Origin: Protopterus annectens
Lineage: Eukaryota; Chordata; Ceratodontiformes; Protopteridae
Length of the DNA: 64,000 nucleotides
Direction: 5' to 3'
Assembly (NCBI RefSeq): GCF_019279795.1
Contig: NC_056726.1
Span: 1,012,540,776-1,012,604,775 of the forward strand
Shown: positions 43,935 through 56,740 of the stretch, piece by piece
Numbering within the stretch: position 1 is the first letter of the stretch
Layout of the letters: each line of letters begins with the position of its first letter
Position numbers and translations under genes: made by a program
The notes under the pieces: generated by a model
The model's database searches: none
Seen by the model: the letters and a program-made list of their open reading frames with translations, nothing else
Told to the model about the DNA's origin: nothing

Positions 43935-46330
43935 GGGCCAGATTCACGAAAGCTTGCACGGAGTGCAAGAAGAGTATAGGCGCTCACGGAGGCAATATGT
44001 CTGCCGTGCGATCCAGGTACAGCCAGCAGGGGTGTGCACAAGAGCTGCTAAAGCTACTCTTGCACGGACAACGTCATGGTATGCAAATTACCTCATTTGC
44101 TGCTGAAAGCTATACAAATGAGGTAAATTTGCAATCCAGGAAACACTAACCTGTCCGTGGAAGATTAGTGTTATCTGCAGAAATGTACTCCGTTGGTAAC
44201 GGAGTACCGTTCTGCAAATAGATAAACAGAGCTATGACAGCTCCAAATAAAGGATGCATACAGTTGAGGAAGCATGCCAATGGCCAAATATAAGGCCATT
44301 GGCATTTATAAATGTTTAAAATTATTAAAATCTAACTTTTTTTCCCCCGATCTCCGATGTTTAAGCGTAGCGCAGTACTGCGAAAACGTGTGGCGCTTTA
44401 AAAAAACAGAAAATAATTTAAAAATAGCCAAAAATAGCCATTTTCACTAAAAAGCTTATCCTGCCATGCAGGTGAATGGCAGGCTGAAGACAACATGGCC
44501 ACTGAGTAGTGGTTGCTAAGGGGGGGAAGCTCAGTGTGAGAGATGTACCCATGCATTAGTAGGCAATCCTATGCAATTGTGGATAAGGTTAGTGAATCCC
44601 ACTTTTCTCCAGCATGTGAGCCATGTAAGTGTAAGTGTAGGAGAAGGTGAGTAGTAGAGTAGAATATAGGTGACATCATGAGGGGGTGTGTCAGACAGGC
44701 TATAAGCTAATTGGAGCACAGTGGCTTGTGTTTGCCCTGAGTTGCTCAGGATTGCAAGAGACGTGTCTTCAGTTGTCCTTTTTGAAAACGAGAAACCAAA
44801 GGTGTACGCCGTGAATATATCTCCAATTTCTTGCAAACATGCACACAGCGTGTGCACGTGTGTGCACTCGTGTGCGCATGTTTGCACGGTGCTGCCCTGG
44901 GCGGAAACAGAAAGGCAAAAGGAAGGAAAAGAAGTAGTAGAAAGTTAACCAAGGAGAACTAGCAGAGCTGCCAGGTGAAACATATCAGAATCAGCCAATT
45001 ACACTGGCAGTACATTAGCCCAGCCCAGCACTTAAAACTCTGCAAACAGCATTCCCCCCTGTTTTTTTCCCAAGTACTCTGCAGCACTGCAGTATACAAA
45101 GAGGGAAAGCTTAAAAACTTTAAAGTCAGACAAAATGTTAGAGGCTGCTCTTGCTATCATAAACCAACATGTGTAAGGTGCTGAGGGTGGTGATGCTGTG
45201 AATGCTGCTGAGCAATCCACAGTGAGGAGACGGAGAAGAGTGTACAGACCCAGGGTAACCTACCAGGGGCTACATGAGCTGGAAATAGTGGAGCGCTATA
45301 GGGTGGACAGAGACCTCCTGCAGCAAATTGTTGAGCTGTGCTGGCCACGCCTCACACACAGAACCAACATAGGGGAACCCATCCCATTGGATACCAAGGT
45401 ATGTGTTGGCCTAAGAATACTAGCAACAGGTACCTTCCAGAGACCAACTGGTGATAAGATGGAGATTTCACAGGCATCAGCATCCAGGGTACTGCACCAG
45501 TTCCTGGATGCCATGTCAGCACATGTCAGTGAGCACGTATATTTCCTCAATTCCCGTAAGGCATTGGCCAGCAATATGCATCTTTTCCACCAAATAGCAG
45601 AATACCCTGAGGTAGTGGGTGCAATAGACTGCACGCACATACACATCAAAGCACCACCTGGTGAGCATGGTAGGGTCTACATGAACCGCAAGGGCTTCCC
45701 CTCCATCAACTGCCAGGTCGTGTGCGATGCTCAGGGCATAATAATGAATGTGTGTGCTGGCTGCCCTGGAAGTTATCACAATTCCCACATCTGGCATCTG
45801 ATGCAGCTGTACCGGAGATTTTCCAATGGGGACATCCCTGATGGTCACCTAGTGAGGGGTGCTGGATACTCACTGGAGCCATGGCTGATGACACCCATCA
45901 GAAATGCACACACACCCGAACAAGAACTCCATAAGGAGGAACACGCACAAACAAGAAACATATTTGAGCATGTGTTTGGGATGCTCAAGTCACAGTTCTG
46001 GTGCCTGGACACATCTGGTGGAACCTTGCAGTACTCACCATCTACATGTACCCAAATTGTAATGGTATGTGCCATGCTACACAATATGATCCTGCAGAAA
46101 CAGCTGCAGCAGGAACAACATGGGGCAGAGCCAAACAGCCCCCCCACTACTGCCAAGGCCTGCACAGGCACAGCGCGACTCGGAGGAGGAACAACCTGAG
46201 ACTGCCCCTGTAGGCAGAAGAAGGTGTGCCCAGTATGTCCTGGCCTTGGCAAAGAGGCAACGTATAGCACATACACTAACTCAGTAGGAACTCTGGAAAT
46301 GACACCTCTCTCTGACTCGCACATACAGTA
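43935..46330 (+). mobile_element. Harbinger-type DNA transposon, incomplete
   Basis: A terminal-repeat-like 'gggccagattcacgaaagct' begins at 43935. A transposase lies at 45198-46199. No matching inverted end was found downstream within the next kilobases, and no Myb-like partner gene was recognised. The region 44200-45190 between them has no open frame of note. Confidence 0.6.
45198..46199 (+). CDS. HARBI1-like Harbinger transposase, catalytic residues altered
   Basis: An open frame of 333 codons, close to the usual family length. The helix-turn-helix region lies around residues 70-105 (SQASASRVLHQFLDAM). The DDE domain starts with D144 in GAIDCTHI. The second catalytic Asp, normally in a PGSxHDS context, is Asn195 here (GSYHNS). 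The usual GDSGY is GAGY at 221-224. The third acid is E257 in FEHVFGMLKSQF. The family excises and inserts DNA at short T/A-rich targets with a Myb-like partner. With two altered sites this copy is predicted to be inactive. The open frame may be recent decay or, less likely, exaptation. Confidence 0.8.
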   Translation: MNAAEQSTVRRRRRVYRPRVTYQGLHELEIVERYRVDRDLLQQIVELCWPRLTHRTNIGEPIPLDTKVCVGLRILATGTFQRPTGDKMEISQASASRVLHQFLDAMSAHVSEHVYFLNSRKALASNMHLFHQIAEYPEVVGAIDCTHIHIKAPPGEHGRVYMNRKGFPSINCQVVCDAQGIIMNVCAGCPGSYHNSHIWHLMQLYRRFSNGDIPDGHLVRGAGYSLEPWLMTPIRNAHTPEQELHKEEHAQTRNIFEHVFGMLKSQFWCLDTSGGTLQYSPSTCTQIVMVCAMLHNMILQKQLQQEQHGAEPNSPPTTAKACTGTARLGGGTT

Positions 46331-46520
46331 AAAGGGATGCCGAACTTGACACTACCTGTTTTCAAACATGTATAGGGAGTGTAATATATACATCCGACAC
46401 AGGCAGCCCTGCAGCACCACTTGAGGCATGAGCCTCTATTTTAAGCAATATAAAGCACTGCTAAGCAAATTTTACCAGTATTGAGCATATTTAGATACAA
46501 TTGTGCGTAGCTGCGCACCG
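46331..46520. other. Unrecognised sequence after the Harbinger gene
   Basis: No right terminal repeat of the transposon was found and no other feature recognised. Confidence 0.4.
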
Positions 46521-46528
46521 CGCTAACC

Positions 46529-46606
46529 ATTGCAACGTCGGGCAACGTCGGGCAATGTTAAGCAATGTTGGGCAAAGTCGGGCAAAGTCGAGCAAAGTCG
46601 GGTAAA
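46529..46606. repeat. Short 10-bp tandem repeat
   Basis: Units such as gggcaacgtc and gggcaaagtc are repeated about seven times with substitutions. Confidence 0.85.
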
Positions 46607-46619
46607 CACGCTCACACCT

Positions 46620-46740
46620 GCTTTACTGTTCCTTAACCAGTCAGGTCTGCCCAGCAGGAAAATAAAAAGCAGTGACAGGGCTAGAACTCAGGATATTGTG
46701 CACTATAGTCACAGTACTGAACCACTAAGCCATGACAGCA
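46620..46740 (-). mobile_element. tRNA-derived SINE head
   Basis: On the minus strand 'catggcttagtggttcagta' resembles a tRNA A box region and 'gagttctagccc' a degenerate B box about 35 nt later. The acceptor stem does not fold, so it is not a functional tRNA gene. Confidence 0.55.
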
Positions 46741-47330
46741 TTTCACTGGTACAGTCACAATTTAAGTCACTCACACATACCAGTTGGGGGGGTCACATAC
46801 CTAACAGTCACAGCCAGCAGGACAATTGTAGACAAACACAAACACAAACAAATGCTGTATCATGCCCTCTGAAGAGGCATATCAGTATCCTCCCCCCAGG
46901 CCTATGCAGACAGATAACAGCAGGCCAGGTAGTGTGATGTGGGTTGGGTAGGCTATGAAGTCACAAACTAATATGCATGTAATTGGAAGCTAAGGTCTGT
47001 AGTACAGTGGTATGCCTCAAGCCAGTACGATAGGCAACAGTACAGACTGAAATGGAGTACCTGACATAGCAGTGCAAGCCTAGCAAATGTGTATAAGTGT
47101 CAGGTGTACCCCTCATTCTATGTACACCCACAGTAATATTCAGGTGTGCCCCCCTTGGGTAGAAATGTACAAATAATAGCTGTCCCCCCTGTATGTAGAA
47201 ATGTTGATAAGTCTATGCAAATTGACTCATGGAAGCCCTGCAGGCACAGTGTGTCGATGTACAACACAAAGGTGAGCCCTGAAGTAAAAAACAACTTGAT
47301 TTTTCACACAAATATAGTATATATGCCCAT
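46741..47330. other. Unrecognised sequence
   Basis: No repeat family, RNA gene or coding signature recognised. Confidence 0.4.
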
Positions 47331-47332
47331 AG

Positions 47333-47556
47333 TGGGCATGCTCACACACTTAAACAAATTTAGCAAATTTCAGTCAGCAACATACTGAAAGGTCATACTG
47401 GGCATGCTCACACACTTAAACAAACGAAGCAAATGTCAGTCAACAACATACTGAAAGGTCATACTGGGCATGCTCGTACACTTAAACAAACAAAGCAAAT
47501 GTCAGTCAACAACATACTGAAAGGTCATACTGGGCATGCTCACACACTTAGGCCAT
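47333..47556. repeat. 65-bp tandem repeat, about 3.4 units
   Basis: The unit starts 'ggcatgctcacacacttaaa' and contains 'aatgtcagtcaacaacatac' and 'tgaaaggtcatact'. Units are nearly identical. Confidence 0.93.
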
Positions 47557-47739
47557 GTCTGAGTACAGCAGTGGGCCACACATATCTGGCAGTTGCAGTT
47601 CTTACTCCAGACACTTGTCACTATTCACCAATCCTGCCTTGCGAACACAGTGATATGAAAACAGACCCATATAATATATTGGACCCCTGTCATAATCAAA
47701 CTATGTAATACAAGTACTTAAGTTGTTCAGTGAAAGTGA

Positions 47740-49621
47740 AAATGCAAAGAAGATCAATAAATCTCCGATTAGTATCATCAAGAAACAATGAGCACTCCTA
47801 ACATTATCCAAGCCATGTTCTGGCAAAAATATTGCCAAAGACTCCATAGAGAACCATGAAGCTTTTTTTCGCTATGTCATAAATATCAGTGTAAACTCAT
47901 ATATGTTCTGAATCAGAGCAAAGTGTGAATGAATACATGTACATGACTGACATTGCCAACACCTTGTCAGACAGGTTCATACATATTTACCCCCTCTCAC
48001 TGGCAAAAGGGCCCATTACTATACCTGGAGATTTTGAAAACCCAGAAATCACATATACAATGGTTAAGCAGCTCTATCCAAACCTAAAAACATGGCATCT
48101 ATGGGATGGCATGGTTTCCCTGGCTGTGTCATATGTGAACTCCAAAACAAACAGACCCTGCACCTGAACAGTCTGTTGAGACTCACCCTCTGTACAGGAT
48201 ATGAAACTGTTGAATGGGTTACAGCAATGTTTGGCACACTCCACAAGTGTTGGTGCACAACAGATCATGGGAACTATAGTCTTATAAGCCTAATAAGCCT
48301 GATCTGCAAGGCCATGGAGTCCATCATTATGGAACTCATAAACAGAGCTATTGGGAGCCTACAAACACCCAACTCTACCCATTTTGGTTTGGTCAGGGGC
48401 AGATCATGGTTCCTAAACCTGCTTGACAGTTTTCAAGGCAGTCACCCAGGACATACATCAATGAAATGAGCTCCACACAGCCTACATAGACCTTAAAAAG
48501 CCCTTTTCCAACATCCCACACACATGTCATATCCACAAAATCAACAACCTGTGCATAACCATGTATGTCATCTAATGGATTGCCAACTGGGGCACAGATA
48601 GATCCCACAAGGTAAGAATTGTAGTCTCCTGTTTAAGCTGGTAACAACTGCTGTCCCCCATGGCTCAGTCCTGGGACCCCTCCTGTCTGGTGTATACTTT
48701 TCAGAAATAAAGTCAAACACACAAGGGCTATGTTTAGCAAAATTTGTGGATGAATGCAAAAAGGTTGTCATAATTGATGTTTGGGACAACAGAGACATCC
48801 TTAAAAAGGGTCTCAGTCAGACAGATGTGGTGTAAAAATTATGGCCTCGAGCTACAGTCATACAAATACCACATAGGTGCCAACACAGTAAATATGGAGG
48901 TAATAATAAGGGATCTATGGACACATGTGGATAGTCATCTCTACTTCCAGAAACACATTCACAAAGTGGTTAGGAAATCATGCTATGTGTTCCCACAAAT
49001 TGCCAAGCTCTTTGCATGTAGGTCAAAGGAGGTTCCCTCTACTCATCAGTCATCAGACCCATCAGAGAGTATCACAGCACACTTGCAATGAATCTGACTA
49101 GGTACCTTCAGCAGCTGGAAATACCACTGAAGTACTTCAACAAGAGGATTACTGGCCTCAAACAGTTGCCCCATGCAACAAGACTGAATTTAACTAAATC
49201 TGTACTCTGTTGCATACCGTCTACTCAGGCGATCTCTGGCCAACAGACAGGTCCATGTCCAATGCAGAACTGATGTACATGCCCTATCTTAAGTAAACCC
49301 AAGCTCACTGTACCACATGCTCTAGGGATATCATCATCACAACAATAAATAGAACATGTTGGAGGGATATATTACTAACTCACAGACTTCCCTTGCTTTG
49401 AAACAGGCTCCCAACCTACATTAAGCTGAGTCCCTAACTGACACTCTTCCAGAGGAGCCTTGATGAGTGTATGTGAAACTGAACTGTCACACCATGGATC
49501 ACTTCATCAGCTCTACTACACAGGGGCCTAGGGAACTAACCCCATGTGTGGTGATAGCTGCACACTCTGGCCATACTAATATATGCCTTCAGGCAGATAG
49601 CCTATTACCTACCTATGTACC

Positions 49622-49622
<1 letters not shown>
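47740..49622 (+). mobile_element. Old CR1-like LINE copy
   Basis: Matches from the RT N-terminal linker to the 3' end: DIANTLSDRF, LISLICKAMESIIMELINRAIG, THFGLVRGRSWFLNLLDSF, RDLWTHVDSHLYFQKHIHKVV, LQQLEIPLKYFNKRITGLKQ. The end 'acctacctatgtacctatg' runs straight into a (TA)n tract. Many stops: long dead. Confidence 0.8.

Positions 49623-49672
<50 letters not shown>
49623..49672. repeat. (TA)n microsatellite at a LINE tail
   Basis: About 50 bp of pure TA directly following the CR1 tail 'acctatg', so it may have grown from that tail. Confidence 0.97.
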
Positions 49673-49676
<4 letters not shown>

Positions 49677-49937
49677 GGAACACAGTATAATAAGCCAAAG
49701 ATGGATGGGCAGAGATGTGTGTAAGAGGGTGAAAATGACAGGGAGCCATCCAGGACTGTCCCACCCAGCACACATCCCAATGGCACAAAAGACATGAGGT
49801 GCACATCTCACCCACTATACATAACAGCCACCTGTATCTGTAAGCATTACAGTGTATGTTGTGCATGTGCCTGCTGTACAACATGACTGTACAATGAAGT
49901 ACACATCTACTATATGTAGACATGTACCTGTCACAGA

Positions 49938-51727
49938 GGTTCATAGGTATGTAGTAGACTATCTTCACACAGGCACATATTAGCCTAGACAAGTTGTGCA
50001 GCTTTCACCACCCCATTGGGTAGTCTCCCAAGCCCTAGTTCTAATAGTTAGTACCCTAAGCCCCTTTCTAGTGGGGCTGCTGATGTGATGACTGGCGTGA
50101 ATTGTCTGTTTCCCATCCACTCATCAAGGTTCCTATTGAAGAGTCTCAGCGAGGGGCTCTGTGTGATGTACATTGGGACTCTGTTCCACAGTAAGGCAAG
50201 TGTCTGGGATGGTACTCTATCCCACCAGCATGTTGTATTCATTGTTGTGATGAGGTTCATATCCCTGGAGTATGTAGTGTGACTCAATTTTGTACAGTTA
50301 AGTGTTGGACATGGCTCTGTATGTTAGGCAGAGTTTGCCCCTGAGTAGGTGGTACACAATGGAGAACAGATTTAGTTTTACTAGTTGTGTTGCATAACAC
50401 AACTGTTTGAGGCCAGTAAACCTCTTGGTGATGTACCTCTGTGGTCTCTACAGCTACTGGATATGCTTAGTTGAGTACATCCAAAATGGTGCATTGTACT
50501 CAATGATGGGTCTGATAACTTAAGAGTAGAGGGCCACCACTACCTCTTTTGATCCTGATGCAAACCCTTTGTTGATTAGGTGGGCCACATAGGATTTCCC
50601 AATCACTTTGGCAACATGGTTGTCAAAGGAAAGATGACTATCTACTTGTGTCCCCAGATCCCTTATTACCTTGTCAGTTTTAAGGGGGTAACACCTATGT
50701 GGTAGTTTATGGGTACTTTGTTTTCACCAAAGGGGATTACTATGCATTCTTCCACATTGAGCTTGAGGCCGTGATTCTGACACCACACATCTGTTTCATA
50801 GAGTCCCTTCTGGAGAATATTTGTGTCATCTGGGGAATCTATTATGGCAAACACTTTACAGTTCCCAGTAAACTTAGTCAATCACAACCCTCCTGTGTTG
50901 GCATGTACTTTTGAGAAGTCTATACCAAACAGGAGGGACCCCAGGACTGAACACTGGGGGACACCAGTTGTCACCGGTGTAGAGTCTGACATGTAGCCAG
51001 CAACTCTTAATTTGTGGGATCTATCTGTGAGCCAGTTTGCAATCCATCTTGTGATGTATGGATTCATGCCCAGGTTGGTGAGTTCATCTATGATACCTGA
51101 CTGGGGAATGGTGTCAAAGGCTTTAGCGAAGTATAGGTAGGCTGTGTGGTGCTCACTTCAATCATCTGTAGCCTGGGTAACTCTCTCAAAGAAATCCACC
51201 CAGTTCAGGAGGCGTGATCTGCATTTGACGAAGCCAGACTGGGTGTTCTCAACTATGTGATGGTTCCCAATGTCTTTATTGTTGACTTCCATTATGATTG
51301 GCTCCATTGCCTTGCAGAACACACTCATCAGGCTCATAGAGCATGAATGCCAAGGTTCTTTTGTGGCCCCACCCCTGTGGAGTGGGAAGAACATTGCTGT
51401 GCAACATTCTATGGGTACGTATCCTGTAGAGAGGATGTAGAGAGAGGTGTAGGTATCCTTGATTAATATGGATACATCCCCACCCTATGTGCTATGATCC
51501 AGGTTCTGATGCTGGAAGGTATTGAATGAGTAGTATCCTGGTAGTGCTGGGGTGCTCTCTGGAGCCTTGAACTAGGTTTCTATTACTGCACAAATATCAA
51601 TATTCTCCATTCTGAGAAGTGCCTCAAGTGTGTGCATCTCGAGGCTGAGACTTCTGGCAATGAGTAGCATTTAGCTCACTTTGTGGTTATTTGTGTTGGT
51701 TACAGGGTTTGGTTTGTCCTGAGTGAC
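49938..51727 (-). mobile_element. CR1-like LINE with internal deletion
   Basis: The 3' tail 'ggttcataggtatgtagtag' lies at 49938. ORF2 remains are RT blocks (RSHKLRVAGYMSDSTPVTTG, SVLGSLLFGIDFS, TKFTGNCK instead of TKFADDCK). Past 51400 the sequence jumps from the RT N-terminal region to the start of the endonuclease (51420-51690), so about 1 kb of ORF2 is missing. It ends at about 51727 against another CR1. Confidence 0.8.
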
Positions 51728-51880
51728 TGGTGTTCCACACCTGAAGTCAACGCCTCATTGGTCCAATCTGACAATAAGCTTATTACCCTACATATCCACA
51801 TTCTGACCCCACCCCCATTAAGGAAACCATGTTAAAAAACATCTACAAAGACAACTTCATGATTCTTAAGACAGAAGTGG

Positions 51881-53080
51881 TTCATAGGTTCATAGGTTCA
51901 TACTAGGCTATCTGCCCTAGGGCATTTGTAAGCCTAGCCAGAGTGTGTTTGGCTTTCGCCACCCATTTAAATGAATTTTACTATGCCCTTTTTTGAGGTT
52001 TAGTTTACTGTGCCTCTGTCTATCAGTGACACAGACATGATACCTGGGGTAAACCTACAATCTCCCATCCACTCATCAAGATTCCTCTTGAAGAGAGTCA
52101 GTGAGGGACTCTACCTAACCTAGACTGGGATTTTATTCCAGAGTGAAGGGAGCCTCTGGGTTATGAATCTGTCCCTCCAGCATGTCCTATTTATTTCTGT
52201 GCTGAGGTTCAAGTCCCTCAAGCACATAGCTCGATGGGATTTGGATTTTCTGAGGTGCAGCATGTCCATTAATTTCGGGTTGGTCATGGCTTTATACGTC
52301 AGGCACAGATCGCCTCTAAGCAGGTGGTATGCAACCGAGTAGAGCTGGAGTTTCTTTAACTGGGCAGCATATGGCATCTGTTTGAGCCCTTTGATCCTCT
52401 TGGTGAGGTACTTTTGGGGTCTTTCTAGTTGCTGCAGGTGTCTGGTAAGGTACATCCCAAAAGGGGCATTGTACACAATTATGGACCTGATGAGGGATGA
52501 GTAAAGAGGCACGATGACCTCCCCTGATCTAGATTTGAATCCTTTCATGATTAGGTGGGCTATATAGAATGTTTTTCTAACCACTTTGGCCACATTGTTG
52601 TCAAATGAGAGATTGCTATCAACTTCGGTCCCCAGGTCCCTAATTACTTCTTCCATACTTAATGGATTACAACCTATGTGGTAATTTGTGGGCACTTTGT
52701 TTTTGCCAAAGGGGATGACTATACACTTTTTGGCATTTAGCTTGAGGCCATGGTTCTGGCACCAGTTGTCTGTTTCTATGAGATCCTTTTGGAGGATGCT
52801 TGTGTCAGCTGGAGAGTTGATTATGGCGCCCAGTTTGCAGTCATCTGCGAACTTGGTCAGCCGCAGTCCTTCCGTGTTGGCCTGTACCTCCGAGAAATAT
52901 ATACCGAACAACAGAGGTCCCAAGACTGAGCCTTGTGGGACGCCACTTGTAACTGGTTTGCAGTCTGACATGGCTCCAGCAATTCTAACCGTGTGGGTTC
53001 TGTCCTTGAGCCAGTTTGCAACCCATCTAGTGACATAGGGGTTTATATTTAAGCTGGACAGCTTATCTATGAACTTATGG
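51881..53080 (-). mobile_element. CR1-like LINE (C) inserted antisense in A
   Basis: The tail of 'ggttcata' units starts at 51881. The 3' UTR follows, then ORF2 in one long open frame to about 53066. RT blocks: DRTHTVRIAGAMSDCKP, VPQGSVLGPLLFG and TKFADDCKLGAII, with the RPQKYLTKRIKGLKQ C-terminal part. The first stop at the 3' end is at about 52120, slightly premature relative to the element end. It is 5'-truncated before the AYLDLAKAFD block. Confidence 0.87.
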
Positions 53081-54925
53081 TGAACTTCAGGATACCCATG
53101 CAGATGGGCAATACAGTTACGACTACTGAATCCTACACAATTGCACTTTATAAGCACTTACATGAGTGCATGGATCGTGCTATCCCAAACAAAAACAAGA
53201 TGCTATCCTCCAAGAAAAGGAAGCCAATCTGGTGGTCCCCTGCCATAAACAAACTGCACAACAGAAGGAAGAAACTGTTGCAAAAGAGGGTAAAACCCAT
53301 GAGTGGAGGAGCTCCCTGGTCAGCCTCAGTAAGAAGCTGTGATCCCCGATAAAATCCTCCAAAGCTAGTTATGAAAACAAAATCGCCACTGATTCTAAAG
53401 ACAACCACAAAGCATTCTATAGCTATGTCAAGAATCACAATGGCAACACTCAGATCTGCTCTGAGTTACAGCACAATGGCACTAAATATACAGACCCAAC
53501 TGATATTGCCAACATTCTGGCAGATAGGATCAGTGCTTACTTTACCCCCCCTCTCACCCATGAAAGAGCCCATCTCCATACCAGAAGAATGCAAAGTTGC
53601 TGTCATCACGGCTGCACAGGTAAAAACCACTCTCCAAAGCCAGGAACACAGCATCCATAGGACCAGATAACATCCCAGGCTGCATTCTACACGAACTACA
53701 GAACGAACTGGCACCACACCTAAGTACCATGTTCAATCATAGCCTCACCTCAGGCTTTGTGCCTGTTGAATGGCGCACAGCAAAAGTTATCCCACTACAT
53801 GGGGGGGAGCCACCACGGACCCCAGGAACTAGCGCCCCATTAGCCTTATGAGCCTGGTCTGCAAGGCCATGGAACGTATCATCATGGAACTTATAAACAA
53901 AGACATTGGCAATCTTCAAACTCTGGACCACAACCATTTCGGGTTTGTAAAAGGCAGATCATGTCTCCTAAACCTGATAGACTTCTTCGAAGCAGTCACC
54001 AAAGCCGTTGACAAGGGTAAGGTGGTTCACACAGCCTATCTAGATCTTGCCAAGGCTTTCAACACCATCCCCCACTCTGGAATTATAGATAAAGTCTCTG
54101 AACTAGGTATAAATCCTTATGTCACAAGATGGGTTGCCAACTGGCTCACTGACAGAACCCACACTGTGAAAGTAGCAGACTCCAAGTATGACTTCAGACC
54201 AGTGACAAGTGGAGTACCACAGGGTTCAGTCCTGTGTCCTGTCCTATTTGGTATCTGCTTCCCTGAAGTACAGGCTAACACAGAAGGTCTTTGGCTAATG
54301 AAGTTCCCAGATGACTGCAAACTAGGAGCCATAATTGAAACTACTAACGATGTGGATATCCTACAAAAGGGCCTCACTGAGACAGATGCCTGGTGTCAAA
54401 GCCATGGCCTCAAGCTCAATACCAAAAAGTGCATTGTCATCCCCTTTGGTAAAAACTCTGTACCCATGAACTACAGCATAGGTGGTAGTATACTTAACAC
54501 TGAAAGTGTGATGAGACCTTGGGACACAGGTGGTCAGTAGATTTTCCTTTGATAATCACATCGCCACAGTAGTCAGGAAATCCTTCTACGTGGCACACCT
54601 CATCACAAAAGGTTTCTCATGCAGAAAAAAAGAGGTAACTGTTCCCCTCTACTCATCACTCATTAGATCCATTATAGAATACAACGCCCCTTTTGGTATG
54701 TACCTCACAAGACATCTACAACAACTGGAAAGCACTCAGAAATACCTCGCAAAGAGGATTAGTGGCCTCAAATACATGCCCTACCCAGACCATCTCAAAA
54801 CACTCCAGCTTTACTCTGTCACATATCGCCTACTCAGAGGTGATATCTGCCTAACATACAAAGCTATGTCAAACACAGAGCTGTTGGACATGCTCCACTT
54901 AAAGAAATCCCAATCTCTCCAAGCT
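53081..54925 (+). pseudogene. CR1 ORF2 remains of copy A
   Basis: ESYTIALYKHLHECMDRAIP and SSKKRKPIWWSPAINKLHNRR (53110-53270), then the RT N-part in other frames. A long frame at 53848-54530 carries KDIGNLQTLD, AYLDLAKAFN (catalytic-region Asp changed to Asn), VPQGSVLCPVLFG and FPDD in place of FADD. A frameshift lies near 54515-54540. The sequence stops at 54925 where B is inserted. Confidence 0.85.
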
Positions 54926-55969
54926 TCGGCCCCAAAACCCGGACCGAAATACAAAAGGAGGGGGGGGGGTCTATCCATTTTCATAAAGGATACCCACACC
55001 TCCAGGTTAGTGGCACAGCACGAGGCCTCGGAGACCATCCAAGTGCAACTAACAGTGGGCAAAGCTGCTTATCAGATCGTAGCCTGCTGCAGATCACATA
55101 CCTTGTCTCAGGACCTTCACTCAGCATTCATGAGAACACTGGAAAATATAAAGGTCCTACCAAACACCATGATATTAGGAGATTTCAACTACCCAAACAT
55201 TGACTGGGAGAATTACCAAAGCACAAACTCCTTTGTCCAATGCTTCCTAGAGTTTATAAACTCAAACGCCCTGGAACAGCTGGCCACCACACCCACTAGA
55301 GGTGACAACATACTGAACCTGATCATCACCAACATGGCAGATCAGTGTTCCACACCAGAGGTAAACCCCTCGCTGGTAAGATCAGATCATAAAGTAATTA
55401 CACTGGACATCCACATCCCAACCCCACCCCCAGTCAAGGAAAAGTACAGTTTTGTACCTACCATAAATGTAGATGTCCGAGAGGAATGCATCTGCAGTCC
55501 TAACAAATGGGTTGTCCTGCCTCAGGCAGCCCTTCGGTCGGCCGGATTCCAAAGTCTGGGTCTGGCCTCGGATGTCGCTTCACCACCACACTGCTACCAC
55601 TGTGTGTCGATAGTAAAGGCATCAGCCATTTTCCTCAGTGTTTCTTGCCCCAGATGCCAGGTGCCCTCTAGGAAGGCTAAATTTGGATAAATGCAAATGA
55701 TTCCAAATAGTAGAGAGCAAACAACAAATAAACATGTATGTACATATATACAAACAAATACACCATAATAGATTCCCCAGCTAGCTACAAGATGGGCAAA
55801 TACCCTAGAGTACCACAGAGGGAAGAACAGATGCATTCCTCTCGGACATCTACATTTATGGTAGGTACAAAACTGTACTATGTCCTTCAAGGATGCATCT
55901 GCAGTCCTAAAATGGGTAGAATACCATAGCCAAACTGGGGAGGAGGCACTAAGAAGATTATGGTGTAGT

Positions 55970-56740
55970 TAAGATCCCTTGCAAAACAGCAGTGGCAAAA
56001 CCTGCTCGGGATCTGGAGTATAAAGGCAGATTATAATGCTTGGCAAATGTATGCATGGAGCTCCAAGTAGCAGCCTCTAAAATGTCTTTGGTAGCCACCT
56101 CTCGTAAAAGCTGTAGTAGTGGCTGTAGGGTCTGATGTTTTCTGGAGTTGTCTTCCCATGAAAGGAGTAACAAAATCTAATGCAATTTCCTATCCATTTT
56201 GAGATTGTCTGTTTTGAAATTGCTTTTCCTTCCATTCCTGCTGCATATGCTACCAGAAGCTGGTCAGTTTTTCTATTGCTCTTGGTTCTGTCCAGCCTGT
56301 TCTGTGGGTTGGGGAAGAATGTTGGTAGGTGGATTGCTTGATTCAATGATACCCTGGAGACACCTTGGCATAAAAAGTAGGTTAGTCTCTCAAGGACACT
56401 TATCCTGATGGAAGATAAGGAAGGGCTGTACTGCCATTAATGCCTGTAATTCAGAAACCCTTCAAGATAAGAACTGTAATTCTGCTGTTGCTGCTGGTTC
56501 AAGTGTTAACTTTTCCAGCACAAAGTTAAGGTCCCATGTAGGTAGAGGTGGGCTTTTTTGGATAGGTAGAGGTGGCTTCTTTGGAGGCACATTTTAATTC
56601 CTCTCAGAAACTGCCTGAGTAGAGGATGAGAGAAGACTGGAGGATCCATGTTGTATTCTGCTGAAATTGCTGATGCATGAATCTTGATGGAGGAGTAAGA
56701 CAGGCCATTGTGGAAAAGTTCTGCTAAATATTCCAGGATG
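55970..56740 (-). pseudogene. DIRS tyrosine recombinase remnant
   Basis: On the minus strand: AIHLPTFFPNPQ, ISKQTISKWIGNCIRFCYSFHG and IRPYSHYYS in place of the HSTR block, then LEAATWSSMHTFAKHYNLPLYS with the Tyr-containing motif and SRAGFATAVLQG at the end. The loss of HxxR and the frameshift near 56120 show it is dead. Confidence 0.8.

Noticed and set aside
44721..44952. Frames upstream of the Harbinger transposase as the Myb-like partner
   Set aside because: No Myb/SANT motif (spaced Trp residues) is visible.
43935..46330. Complete Harbinger element with both ends
   Set aside because: Only a left-end-like sequence was found; no matching right end could be located by eye.
46620..46740. 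Functional tRNA gene on the minus strand
   Set aside because: No cloverleaf; B box degenerate.
52120..53157. 345-codon minus-strand frame as one protein
   Set aside because: Its first ~30 residues come from the other strand of CR1 copy A across the insertion junction; only the rest is element-derived.
54530..55690. 386-codon plus-strand frame as one fusion protein
   Set aside because: It crosses three elements: CR1 copy A, CR1 copy B and the DIRS end.
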